DNA from: Dehalococcoidia bacterium
Lineage (GTDB): Bacteria > Chloroflexota > Dehalococcoidia > Dehalococcoidales > W498
Assembly (NCBI GenBank): GCA_030608125.1
Contig: JAUWEU010000018.1
Location: 1-9,224, forward strand
Direction: 5' to 3'
Length of the DNA: 9,224 bases
The number at the start of each line of letters is the position of its first letter. Positions within the stretch are counted from its first letter, which is position 1. The notes beneath the pieces are model-generated. The model was not told the DNA's origin and did not search any database. It saw only the letters and a list, made by a program, of their open reading frames with translations. Both the position numbers and the translations under genes were made by a program. Positions 1 through 5,717 of this stretch are shown here, in pieces.

Positions 1-1068
1 GCGTAAGGGGTCAGGGTCATAGCGTGATAGATAGTCAGGTAGCCAGACTGCCCAACCCCGGCTGGTAGAAAGCCGCTTGCCCTCAATAGTCAAGAACTGG
101 TTAGCCGGGACATCATAAGGCAGATTAAGACCATCATAGCCTATTAACATCGCTGGCCAGATAATAGTATGAAAGACAATGTTATCCTTACCGATGAAGT
201 AGTAGCTCTTTACCTCACCCTGCCAGAAAGAGCGCCACTTCTCATCATCCCCAGTAGACTTAGCCCACTCCTTACTCGCTGATAGGTAACCGATGACAGC
301 CTCAAACCACACATAAAGGCACTTACCCTTAAAGCCATCAAGTGGCACCGGGATTCCCCACTCTATATCACGGGTAATAGCCCTATCCTTCAGCCCGCCC
401 TCCAGATAGCGTAGGGTAAAGCTAAGTACATTTTGTCGCCAGTGAGTCTGCTGCCTCACCCAATCCAAAAGCCTATCCTCGAAGGCAGAAAGTTTAAGGA
501 AAAAGTGCTCCGAATCCTTAAACTGAGGCTTGGTACCACATAACAGACAGCGAGGTTCAATCAGCTCAGCCGCATTTAGCGGCTTGCCACACTCATCACA
601 TTGGTCACCCCTAGTCCCAGAAGAGTAACAGTATGGGCAAGTGCCCTCAATATAGCGGTCAGGCAAAAAGCGCTGGCAGTGAGGACAAAAGGCTTGTGCC
701 ACGCTAGCCTTATAAATATAGCCTTTATCAAGAAGGGTGAGGAAGATATTTTGCGCTACCTCAGCGTGGTTGACAGTGCCGGTGGTAGTAAATAAGTCAA
801 AGGAAATACCTAACTCCCGCCACGAATCAAGAAACTGCTGATGATACTGAGCCACTATTTGGCTGGGCTTCTTCCCCTCCTGCTCAGCCTTGATAGTTAT
901 TGGTGTGCCATGCTGGTCTGAACCCGATACCATTAATACCTCGTTCCCTTTGGTACGGTGGTACCGAGCAAATATATCCGGTGGTAAATATGCCCCAGCA
1001 ATATGACCCAAATGCAATGGACCATCAGCATAAGGCCAAGCCACCCCAATAAAAATTCTCTCACCCAT
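1..1068 (-). CDS. metG: Methionyl-tRNA synthetase, N-terminal 356 residues (3' end outside window)
   Basis: Charges tRNA-Met with methionine in the cytoplasm, using ATP. My reading of the minus strand from the ATG at 1068-1066 stays open to base 1, giving 356 residues; family members usually have about 500-650, so the anticodon-binding domain lies outside the window. Visible features are the class I signature HLGH at residues 19-22, the methionine-pocket-like stretch GVAWPYADGP (8-17), and a double zinc knuckle with four CxxC pairs (Cys128/131, 144/147, 157/160, 174/177), as in the E. coli-type enzymes. The KMSKS equivalent is RLSTS (332-336), followed by RGWAVWLP. A purine-rich AAGAGG ribosome site precedes the start. 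It is last in the visible rsmI, zinc-ribbon, metG run. The identification is firm; only the C-terminal architecture is unknown. Confidence 0.96.
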   Translation of the reverse strand, partial: MGERIFIGVAWPYADGPLHLGHIAGAYLPPDIFARYHRTKGNEVLMVSGSDQHGTPITIKAEQEGKKPSQIVAQYHQQFLDSWRELGISFDLFTTTGTVNHAEVAQNIFLTLLDKGYIYKASVAQAFCPHCQRFLPDRYIEGTCPYCYSSGTRGDQCDECGKPLNAAELIEPRCLLCGTKPQFKDSEHFFLKLSAFEDRLLDWVRQQTHWRQNVLSFTLRYLEGGLKDRAITRDIEWGIPVPLDGFKGKCLYVWFEAVIGYLSASKEWAKSTGDDEKWRSFWQGEVKSYYFIGKDNIVFHTIIWPAMLIGYDGLNLPYDVPANQFLTIEGKRLSTSRGWAVWLPDYLSRYDPDPLR

Positions 1069-1101
1069 AATCTACCTCTTGGCTAACAAACCGTCTTGCA
1101 T

Positions 1102-1320
1102 TTACTTAGAAAAGAAGGTGAGTATCCATTCGCCCTTTTCTTCATCATAACGAGCATAACCCCGGCTCAGGCTACACTTCACGCAATAGCGCAATGTCTT
1201 TCCCCCCTCCACTTCAACCCCATCTGTTTCACTGATGGCTAAATAGCGTTCCGGGTGCCTCATAATGTGACCGCACCCATCACAACGAACCTCGCCGATT
1301 GCTATACAACCACGGCGCAT
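1102..1320 (-). CDS. Small zinc-ribbon protein between rsmI and metG (72 aa, unknown function)
   Basis: I do not recognise a named family. The 72-residue product carries two CxxC pairs, CDGC at 13-16 and CVKC at 46-49, separated by 29 residues, the usual layout of a zinc ribbon. An additional Cys5 lies near the N terminus, and the C-terminal part is charged and aromatic (YARYDEEKGEW). No signal peptide or membrane segment is visible, so it is probably cytoplasmic. The start is well supported by a GGGAGG ribosome site just upstream. It sits 24 bases after rsmI and 33 bases before metG on the same strand, so co-transcription is likely. A role connected with translation or RNA is an inference from position only. 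Confidence 0.8.
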   Translation of the reverse strand: MRRGCIAIGEVRCDGCGHIMRHPERYLAISETDGVEVEGGKTLRYCVKCSLSRGYARYDEEKGEWILTFFSK

Positions 1321-1344
1321 TACTAACCTCCCTTTCCATCTTGC

Positions 1345-2166
1345 TTAAGATTTACCTATCCTCAGCCAGGCTCGATACAACTCCCGCTTTGATATTCCTG
1401 TTTTTTCAGCCATCCTGGCTATCGCCTCTCTGGCAGTCGTCCCGGTCCAGCGTATATATTGTAGCTCACGCTCAATCTCTTCAGTCAACTGGGGTTTACC
1501 CTCGTTTCTCTTGCCCTCAATAACCAGAGTGAACTCACCCCTTGGCTCAGTGAAGTGGTCTATGGCTTGGCTTACCATTCCCCGAAAAACCTCTTCATGA
1601 AGCTTGGTAAGCTCACGACAAACGGCTACTTTCCTATCCCCGAGAACAAGCAGTATATCATTTAGCGCAGCCAGTAGTCGGTGAGGGGTTTCCAAGACGA
1701 CAATACTGCCATATTCACCAGCCACAGATTCTAAAAGACGCTGCCGGTCATTAGTCTTACGAGGCAGAAAGCCTATGTAGGTAAACCGCTCGGTAGGCAA
1801 TCCGGAGACAACCAGAGCAGTAACAACCACCGAAGGCCCAGGAATAGGAACCACCGGGATACCTCGCTGGTTAGCTGTCACAATCAGTTCATAGCCAGGG
1901 TCAGATATGCCCGGCATTCCAGCATCTGAGACTAGAGCCACATCCCCACCTTTGAGGTAGCTTAAAATGTAATCCAGTTTAGTCCATTTATTACGCTCAT
2001 GATAGCTGGTCATAGGCGTCTTAATATCATAAGCGTTGAGTAGCTGCTTCGTCCTGCGGGTATCTTCAGCAGCAATAAGCTTCACCTCACGCAGGATACG
2101 AAGGGCACGTAATGAAATATCCTCCAAGTTACCAATAGGGGTAGCTACCACATAAAGAGAGGGCAT
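1345..2166 (-). CDS. rsmI: 16S rRNA (cytidine1402-2'-O)-methyltransferase RsmI
   Basis: Transfers a methyl group from S-adenosylmethionine to the 2'-O of C1402 in 16S rRNA, at the ribosomal decoding centre. The 273-residue length is normal for the family. The tetrapyrrole-methylase-like fold shows its typical blocks in order: LYVVATPIGNLEDIS (residues 4-18), AAEDTRRT (32-39), SYHERN (54-59), the SAM-binding loop VSDAGMPGISDPG (79-91), PIPGPS (107-112), GFLPRK (132-137) and ELTKLHEE (185-192). The C-terminal 45 residues form the small helical domain usual in RsmI (TTAREAIARMAEKTGISKRELY). It heads the minus-strand cluster and is transcribed divergently from the Rrf2 gene. A GAGG ribosome site and a promoter lie directly upstream. 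Confidence 0.96.
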   Translation of the reverse strand: MPSLYVVATPIGNLEDISLRALRILREVKLIAAEDTRRTKQLLNAYDIKTPMTSYHERNKWTKLDYILSYLKGGDVALVSDAGMPGISDPGYELIVTANQRGIPVVPIPGPSVVVTALVVSGLPTERFTYIGFLPRKTNDRQRLLESVAGEYGSIVVLETPHRLLAALNDILLVLGDRKVAVCRELTKLHEEVFRGMVSQAIDHFTEPRGEFTLVIEGKRNEGKPQLTEEIERELQYIRWTGTTAREAIARMAEKTGISKRELYRAWLRIGKS

Positions 2167-2192
2167 CGCCTTTTATCTTCCTCAAGTTAACT

Positions 2193-2222
2193 ATTATAAC
2201 CTATAACTCAGTTATCCGTCTA
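2193..2222 (-). promoter_or_regulatory. Sigma70-like promoter for rsmI operon, with palindrome in its spacer
   Basis: Read on the minus strand, TAGACG (2222-2217) and TATAAT (2198-2193) are separated by 18 bases, with the -10 box perfect and the -35 box matching at 4 of 6 positions. It lies 27 bases before the rsmI start. The spacer holds a 6+6 inverted repeat, ATAACT-C-AGTTAT (2203-2215), which could be an operator or chance. The -10 box is the strongest part of the call. Confidence 0.55.
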
Positions 2223-2263
2223 CGCTGGCCAGGAGAGTTTTCAGAGAGTGAAGCTGACAAGCC

Positions 2264-2275
2264 CTTTAGCTAAAG
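2264..2275. repeat. Perfect 12-base palindrome upstream of the Rrf2 promoter
   Basis: CTTTAG-CTAAAG is an uninterrupted palindrome that ends nine bases before the -35 box of the Rrf2-gene promoter. Its position suits an upstream regulatory site. It is unrelated in sequence to the larger operator at 2298-2324 and it is short enough to be chance. Confidence 0.3.
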
Positions 2276-2284
2276 TTCAGGTAC

Positions 2285-2313
2285 TTGACAAAGTTAAGAT
2301 ATTGGACTATTAT
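2285..2313 (+). promoter_or_regulatory. Near-consensus sigma70-type promoter of the Rrf2-hcp unit
   Basis: TTGACA (2285-2290) is a perfect -35 box. After exactly 17 bases comes TATTAT (2308-2313), five of six matches to TATAAT. Transcription would begin near 2320, leaving a leader of about 44 bases before the ATG at 2364. The -10 box lies at the centre of the inverted repeat at 2298-2324, so a dimer bound there would block RNA polymerase. Confidence 0.8.
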
Positions 2314-2324
2314 AGTCCAATATC
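2298..2324. promoter_or_regulatory. IscR type I-like operator: perfect 12+3+12 inverted repeat over the -10 box
   Basis: The left arm GATATTGGACTA (2298-2309) and right arm TAGTCCAATATC (2313-2324) are exact reverse complements around TTA. The centre GACTA-TTA-TAGTC satisfies the IscR type I core pattern GACTRWWWYAGTC known from E. coli, and the outer ATA/TAT flanks also agree. Of the full 25-position consensus as I recall it, about 21 positions fit. Since the next gene encodes an Rrf2/IscR-family protein, this is most likely its autoregulatory operator. The pattern is seen directly; binding is inferred. Confidence 0.82.
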
Positions 2325-2363
2325 ACAACCGCAGCAGAATCTCCCGGGATACAGGTATAGACG

Positions 2364-2798
2364 ATGGAGCTAATCAGGGAAGATACGGACTACGCGATGC
2401 GGGCACTAGTCTATCTGGCCATACGCCGCAAACAGGAGCCAGTGGCGGCAAAAGTATTGGCCAAAGCCCAGGACATACCCAATGACTTCGCCCACAAAAT
2501 CCTTCGGAAATTGACCAAGGCAGGGTTAACCAAGAGCTACATGGGGTCTCAGGGCGGCTTTACATTAGCTCGCAGTCCGAGCCAAATCACCCTCCTTCAG
2601 GTGGTGGAAACCATCCAGGGACCAGTGATGGTGAGAAAGTGCTGTTTGGGTCTGGATGTATGCCCCAGGCGCCCATCATGTTCGGTCTCAGTTAAATTGG
2701 GAGAACTCCAGGACACCTTAGTAAAGTTCCTGGAAAACATAACCCTTGATGAGGTCTTGGAAGCGAGGTATCCGCCGCAGGGTTGTAACTCAGGGTAA
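2364..2798 (+). CDS. Rrf2/IscR-family transcriptional regulator with a cysteine cluster
   Basis: A 144-residue DNA-binding protein of normal Rrf2 length. It begins with the family's first helix (EDTDYAMRALVYLA, residues 6-19), then a winged helix-turn-helix at about 28-70 (AAKVLAKAQDIPNDFAHKIL followed by the wing GSQGGFTLAR). The dimerisation helix follows from about 108. Cysteines at 93, 94, 100 and 106 (CC-x5-C-x5-C) occupy the place of the three Fe-S ligands of IscR and NsrR, so binding of a [2Fe-2S] or [4Fe-4S] cluster is likely. The start keeps the conserved N-terminal helix, although its ribosome site is weak (CAGG). Its promoter carries an IscR-like operator and hcp lies downstream, suggesting it senses NO, redox state or Fe-S status. 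I give no symbol because IscR, NsrR and other Rrf2 members cannot be told apart here. Confidence 0.93.
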   Translation: MELIREDTDYAMRALVYLAIRRKQEPVAAKVLAKAQDIPNDFAHKILRKLTKAGLTKSYMGSQGGFTLARSPSQITLLQVVETIQGPVMVRKCCLGLDVCPRRPSCSVSVKLGELQDTLVKFLENITLDEVLEARYPPQGCNSG

Positions 2799-2890
2799 CA
2801 GTCACAGCAGTATATAGAGATAATGACACAACGCAGGGAGGTGATTGCCGGTGAGCAAGTTGTAGTAGATAGAGCCTTGTCAGTAAATTA

Positions 2891-2897
2891 GACTATT
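2891..2897 (+). promoter_or_regulatory. Possible operator half-site in front of hcp
   Basis: GACTATT repeats the left half of the operator core at 2305-2311 exactly and sits nine bases before the hcp ribosome site. The right half is degenerate (TTGGGATA rather than ATAGTCCAA), and I see no good promoter placed around it. Weak binding by the upstream regulator is possible, but a seven-base match can occur by chance. Confidence 0.2.
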
Positions 2898-2923
2898 TTG
2901 GGATAGGAGGTAAAAATAAAAGA

Positions 2924-4207
2924 ATGTTTTGCTATCAGTGTGAACAGGCATCAAAGGGCACCGGATGTACCACTGTCGGCGTCTGCGAAAAGAATGAGGA
3001 CATTCAGAGCCTTCAGGATACGCTTCTCATTGGATTGAAGGGTATGGCAGCCTATGCCTACCACGCCCGCGAACTTGGGGCCAGGGATGAGGAGGTGGAC
3101 GCTTTCATGCATGAGGCTCTATTTTCTACTGGTACCAATGTCAACTTTGACCTTAATCGCTTCGTAGGTCTCGTCCTCAAGTGCGGGGAGATGAACCTGC
3201 GGACGATGGAAATGCTCGATAAGGCGCATACCAGCCGCTTTGGTAATCCTGTGCCGACACCGGTCTCTACCGGGACGAAGGCTGGTCCCGGCATTGTGGT
3301 AACTGGTCATGACCTCCTTGATCTCTATGAACTCCTCAAGCAGACCGAAGGGACAGGCATCAATATCTATACCCACAATGAGATGCTCCCCGCTCACGGA
3401 TATCCTGAGCTTAAGAAATTCAAGCACCTTGTCGGCAACTACGGCGGCGGCTGGCAGAAGCAAAAGAGTGAGTTCGCTGAGTTTCCTGGAGCAATACTTG
3501 CCAATACCAACTGCGTCCTGCTGCCCAGAGAATCCTACCGAGAGCGCCTATTTACCTGCGGAATCACGGGTATACCTGGTGTGACCCACATAGAAGGGCG
3601 TGACTTCCGACCCCTTATTGACAAGGCCAGGAGCTTACCACCACTGCCCGAGAAGCCAGGCAAGAGTCTAACTACCGGCTTCCACTACACCGCCATCCTG
3701 GCAGTGGCAGACAAGATAATCGATTTAATCAAGGCAGGTAGGATAAGGCATATCTTCCTTGTTGGTGGCTGTGATGGCTCCAGGCCAGAGCGTAATTACT
3801 ACACTCAATTCGTAGAGAACATCCCGCAGGACTGCTTAGTCCTGACACTAGGCTGTGGCAAATACCGATTCAATTACCTTGACTTGGGTAGTATAGATGG
3901 TATTCCGCGCCTCATTGACATAGGACAATGCAATGACGCCTATTCAGCCATCCAAGTAACGCTGGCCCTGGCCAAAGCCTTCAACGTTGGGGTAAACGAC
4001 CTGCCTTTGTCGCTGGTACTTTCGTGGTTTGAGCAAAAGGCGGTAGCCATACTGTTAACGCTGTTTCACCTTGGGATTAAGGGTATTCGCATCGGACCAA
4101 CCCCGCCGGCATTCATCACCCCGAATGTCCTCAAGGTTCTTCAGGACAACTTTGACCTGAAGCTAATATCCACTCCTACAGAGGACATCAAGGCAATCCT
4201 GGGTTAG
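2924..4207 (+). CDS. hcp: Hybrid cluster protein (hydroxylamine/NO reductase), short class III-like form
   Basis: Hcp is a cytoplasmic Fe-S enzyme that reduces hydroxylamine to ammonia in vitro and is linked to NO detoxification. This protein has 427 residues, against about 540-550 for class I and II enzymes; the missing stretch falls after the N-terminal cluster, where class III proteins lack a helical bundle. The N-terminal cysteines are C3, C6, C15 and C21 (Cx2Cx8Cx5C), the spacing of strict anaerobes. All eight hybrid-cluster ligands can be placed from known Hcp structures: H129, E153, C197, C283 (persulfide position, VGGCDGSR), C311, C336, E370 and K372. A GGAGG ribosome site at 2906-2910 fixes the start. 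It follows the Rrf2 gene by 125 bases with no evident terminator between, so it is probably co-transcribed and under that regulator. Confidence 0.95.
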   Translation: MFCYQCEQASKGTGCTTVGVCEKNEDIQSLQDTLLIGLKGMAAYAYHARELGARDEEVDAFMHEALFSTGTNVNFDLNRFVGLVLKCGEMNLRTMEMLDKAHTSRFGNPVPTPVSTGTKAGPGIVVTGHDLLDLYELLKQTEGTGINIYTHNEMLPAHGYPELKKFKHLVGNYGGGWQKQKSEFAEFPGAILANTNCVLLPRESYRERLFTCGITGIPGVTHIEGRDFRPLIDKARSLPPLPEKPGKSLTTGFHYTAILAVADKIIDLIKAGRIRHIFLVGGCDGSRPERNYYTQFVENIPQDCLVLTLGCGKYRFNYLDLGSIDGIPRLIDIGQCNDAYSAIQVTLALAKAFNVGVNDLPLSLVLSWFEQKAVAILLTLFHLGIKGIRIGPTPPAFITPNVLKVLQDNFDLKLISTPTEDIKAILG

Positions 4208-4221
4208 TTGCCAGAAGAATG

Positions 4222-4256
4222 GGGGCTGTTGAGAAACTCCGTTTTCCAGCAGCTCC
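4222..4256 (+). terminator. Hairpin after hcp, possible terminator without a strong T-tract
   Basis: GGGGCTGTTG (4222-4231) pairs with CAGCAGCTCC (4247-4256) over ten positions, including two G-T pairs, around a 15-base loop. It starts 15 bases after the hcp stop. Only a weak T-rich stretch follows (TTCACTTTA), so it may be an inefficient terminator, an mRNA-stabilising hairpin or part of an insertion-sequence remnant. Confidence 0.4.
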
Positions 4257-4420
4257 TTCACTTTACATTCCCGGTTCGATAATCCTTCCCATCGGACAAC
4301 CCGGCTTGACTTTGCCTTTTTCCAATTAGCCGGTCTCTCAGTTCTCTTGAGCAAAGTACACTACTCTAGTATAGCTCTTATTTCTCCCCCTGTTTCCTCC
4401 CCGTAGCCGGCCCCTCACAT

Positions 4421-4442
4421 TATCTAACACACTGTTTAGATA
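4421..4442. repeat. Inverted repeat upstream of the guaB3 promoter
   Basis: TATCTAA (4421-4427) and TTAGATA (4436-4442) are exact reverse complements around an eight-base spacer, 22 bases before the -35 box. No regulator is evident nearby. It could be an operator or a small hairpin; the evidence is the symmetry alone. Confidence 0.3.
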
Positions 4443-4464
4443 TCTGATAAGATGGTTTGGTTTA

Positions 4465-4494
4465 TTGACTTTGAACTTCTGCTTTTGATATAGT
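4465..4494 (+). promoter_or_regulatory. Sigma70-like promoter for guaB3 (and perhaps treT)
   Basis: TTGACT (4465-4470) and TATAGT (4489-4494) each match the consensus at five of six positions and are 18 bases apart. The gene start lies 24 bases after the -10 box and is preceded by a strong ribosome site, AAGGAGGG (4503-4510), at eight bases from the ATG. Confidence 0.65.
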
Positions 4495-4518
4495 TCCTGT
4501 TTAAGGAGGGATAGTAAA

Positions 4519-5658
4519 ATGGCTACTCCCCAATTTAAGCAACTTCGTTATTCCTACGGATTTGATGAAGTAGCTATAGTCCCTGGAGATATAACGGCTA
4601 ACCCAGACCAGACAAACATTGATTTCAACGTAGAGGGCTTTACCTTCGCTATCCCCATTATAGCTTCTGCAATGGACGCAGTAACTGATGTTAACTTCGC
4701 TACCCTAATGAATAAGCTAGGTGGGCTCGCTGTTCTCAATTTAGAGGGGGTTCAAACCCGATACGATAATCCCAAAGAGGTGCTGACTGAGATTGGTCAA
4801 GCATCTGATGCCGAAATCACCCCCCTTCTCCAAAAAATCTACTCCCAACCGATTAAGGAGAACCTTATTGGCGAACGAGTTGAAGCCATTAAAAAGTCAG
4901 GGGCGGTATGCGCTGTTTCGGTGGCACCAGCTAATACCAAACGCTTCGCTCCTATAGCTGCTGAAGCTGGAGCTGATATTTTTGTAGTCCAGTCCACGGT
5001 TACCACCACCCGGCACATATCTAAAAGCTACCGCGGATTAATCTTCTCCGAGCTTCGTGAGTCCATATCCTTGCCTATTATTGTTGGTAATTGTGTAAGC
5101 TACAGCGCATGTTTAGAGCTTATGCGAACGGGAATCTCCGGGGTTTTGGTAGGGGTAGGACCGGGGGCTGCTTGCACCACCAGACAAGTCCTTGGTATCG
5201 GCGTCCCCCAGGTAACAGCTACCATGGATTGTGCCACAGCTAGAGACGAATATCTACGCCAGTCTGGCCGGTATGTGCCAATAATTACTGATGGCGGCAT
5301 TAGTAATGGTGGAGACCTGTGCAAAGCCTTTGCTTGCGGTGCCGATGCCGTAATGCTAGGCTCCATTTTTGCCCAAGCTGAAGAGGCGCCGGGGTTAGGT
5401 TATCACTGGGGTATGTCCCATCCCCACCCGGCACTACCCAGAGGAACCCGAATAAAGGTTGGAACCACTGGCACACTGGAGCAAATCCTGTTCGGTCCCA
5501 CTTCAGTTACCGATGGCAGCCAGAACCTGGTTGGGGCTCTCCGCACTGCAATGGGCACCTGCGGTGCACTTACCATCCAAGAAATGCACCAGGTTGAGAT
5601 GATAATTGCTCCGGCTATTACCACTGAAGGCAAACTATGGCAACGGTTGCAGTCATAG
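4519..5658 (+). CDS. guaB3: GuaB3-type IMP dehydrogenase-family protein lacking CBS domains
   Basis: A 379-residue (beta/alpha)8-barrel protein of the IMP dehydrogenase/GMP reductase family. Classical GuaB has about 490 residues including two CBS domains; here residues 80-125 form a short linker instead. Family blocks are IIASAMDAVT (47-56), VGVGPGAACTTR (211-222) with the catalytic Cys219, GIGVPQ (226-231), the phosphate-binding TDGGIS (257-262) and GSIFA (281-285). The later part (HWGMSHPHPALPRGTR, 296-311, then LEQILFGP) replaces the canonical IMPDH flap and resembles the actinobacterial and cyanobacterial GuaB3 group. A cyanobacterial GuaB3 is reported to have IMP dehydrogenase activity; related purine conversion here is likely but not proven. 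It precedes treT on the same strand with 59 bases between and has its own promoter. Confidence 0.9.
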   Translation: MATPQFKQLRYSYGFDEVAIVPGDITANPDQTNIDFNVEGFTFAIPIIASAMDAVTDVNFATLMNKLGGLAVLNLEGVQTRYDNPKEVLTEIGQASDAEITPLLQKIYSQPIKENLIGERVEAIKKSGAVCAVSVAPANTKRFAPIAAEAGADIFVVQSTVTTTRHISKSYRGLIFSELRESISLPIIVGNCVSYSACLELMRTGISGVLVGVGPGAACTTRQVLGIGVPQVTATMDCATARDEYLRQSGRYVPIITDGGISNGGDLCKAFACGADAVMLGSIFAQAEEAPGLGYHWGMSHPHPALPRGTRIKVGTTGTLEQILFGPTSVTDGSQNLVGALRTAMGTCGALTIQEMHQVEMIIAPAITTEGKLWQRLQS

Positions 5659-5717
5659 CCATTGATGTTACATAAGACTACTTAACAATATACCTAAATA
5701 GCATACGGAGTGTTTGA

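Larger units (their letters stand above)
4208..4518. other. 311-base gene-free gap between hcp and guaB3, with possible IS debris
   Basis: No convincing gene is present. The first 60 or so bases form a hairpin, and the minus strand there reads GGAGTTTCTCAACAGCC (about 4226-4242). That resembles the GAGTTTTTCAACAGCC motif I associate from memory with insertion-sequence ends, so decayed IS material is possible. A pyrimidine-rich stretch follows at about 4378-4402, then a 7+7 inverted repeat and the guaB3 promoter. A minus-strand frame at 4163-4354 overlaps the hcp end and lacks any recognisable domain. Confidence 0.35.

Noticed and set aside
1..1068. Loss of the KMSKS motif in MetRS (RLSTS instead) as a sign of inactivation
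   Set aside because: Relaxed versions of this motif with Ser-Thr-Ser followed by Arg are familiar in some MetRS lineages, and all other active-site blocks and zinc cysteines are intact.
1299..1523. 74-codon plus-strand frame across the rsmI 3' end
   Set aside because: It is antisense to rsmI and to the start of the zinc-ribbon gene, with low-complexity content and no ribosome site.
2285..2485. 66-codon plus-strand frame beginning inside the Rrf2 promoter
   Set aside because: Its start lies within the -35/-10 region and operator, and it overlaps the Rrf2 gene in another frame without any domain-like sequence.
2823..2891. 22-codon frame (and a 4-codon GTG frame at 2851-2865) before hcp as a leader peptide
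   Set aside because: The 22-codon frame has no ribosome site, neither has an attenuator-like hairpin, and the peptides have no residue bias that would suggest attenuation.
3119..3463. 114-codon frame antisense to hcp
   Set aside because: It is fully inside a gene with complete active-site ligands, and its composition follows from the hcp codons; no ribosome site or domain supports it.
4163..4354. 63-codon minus-strand frame after hcp
   Set aside because: It overlaps the hcp 3' end and a hairpin and shows no domain; at most it is residue of a mobile element, described under the gap.
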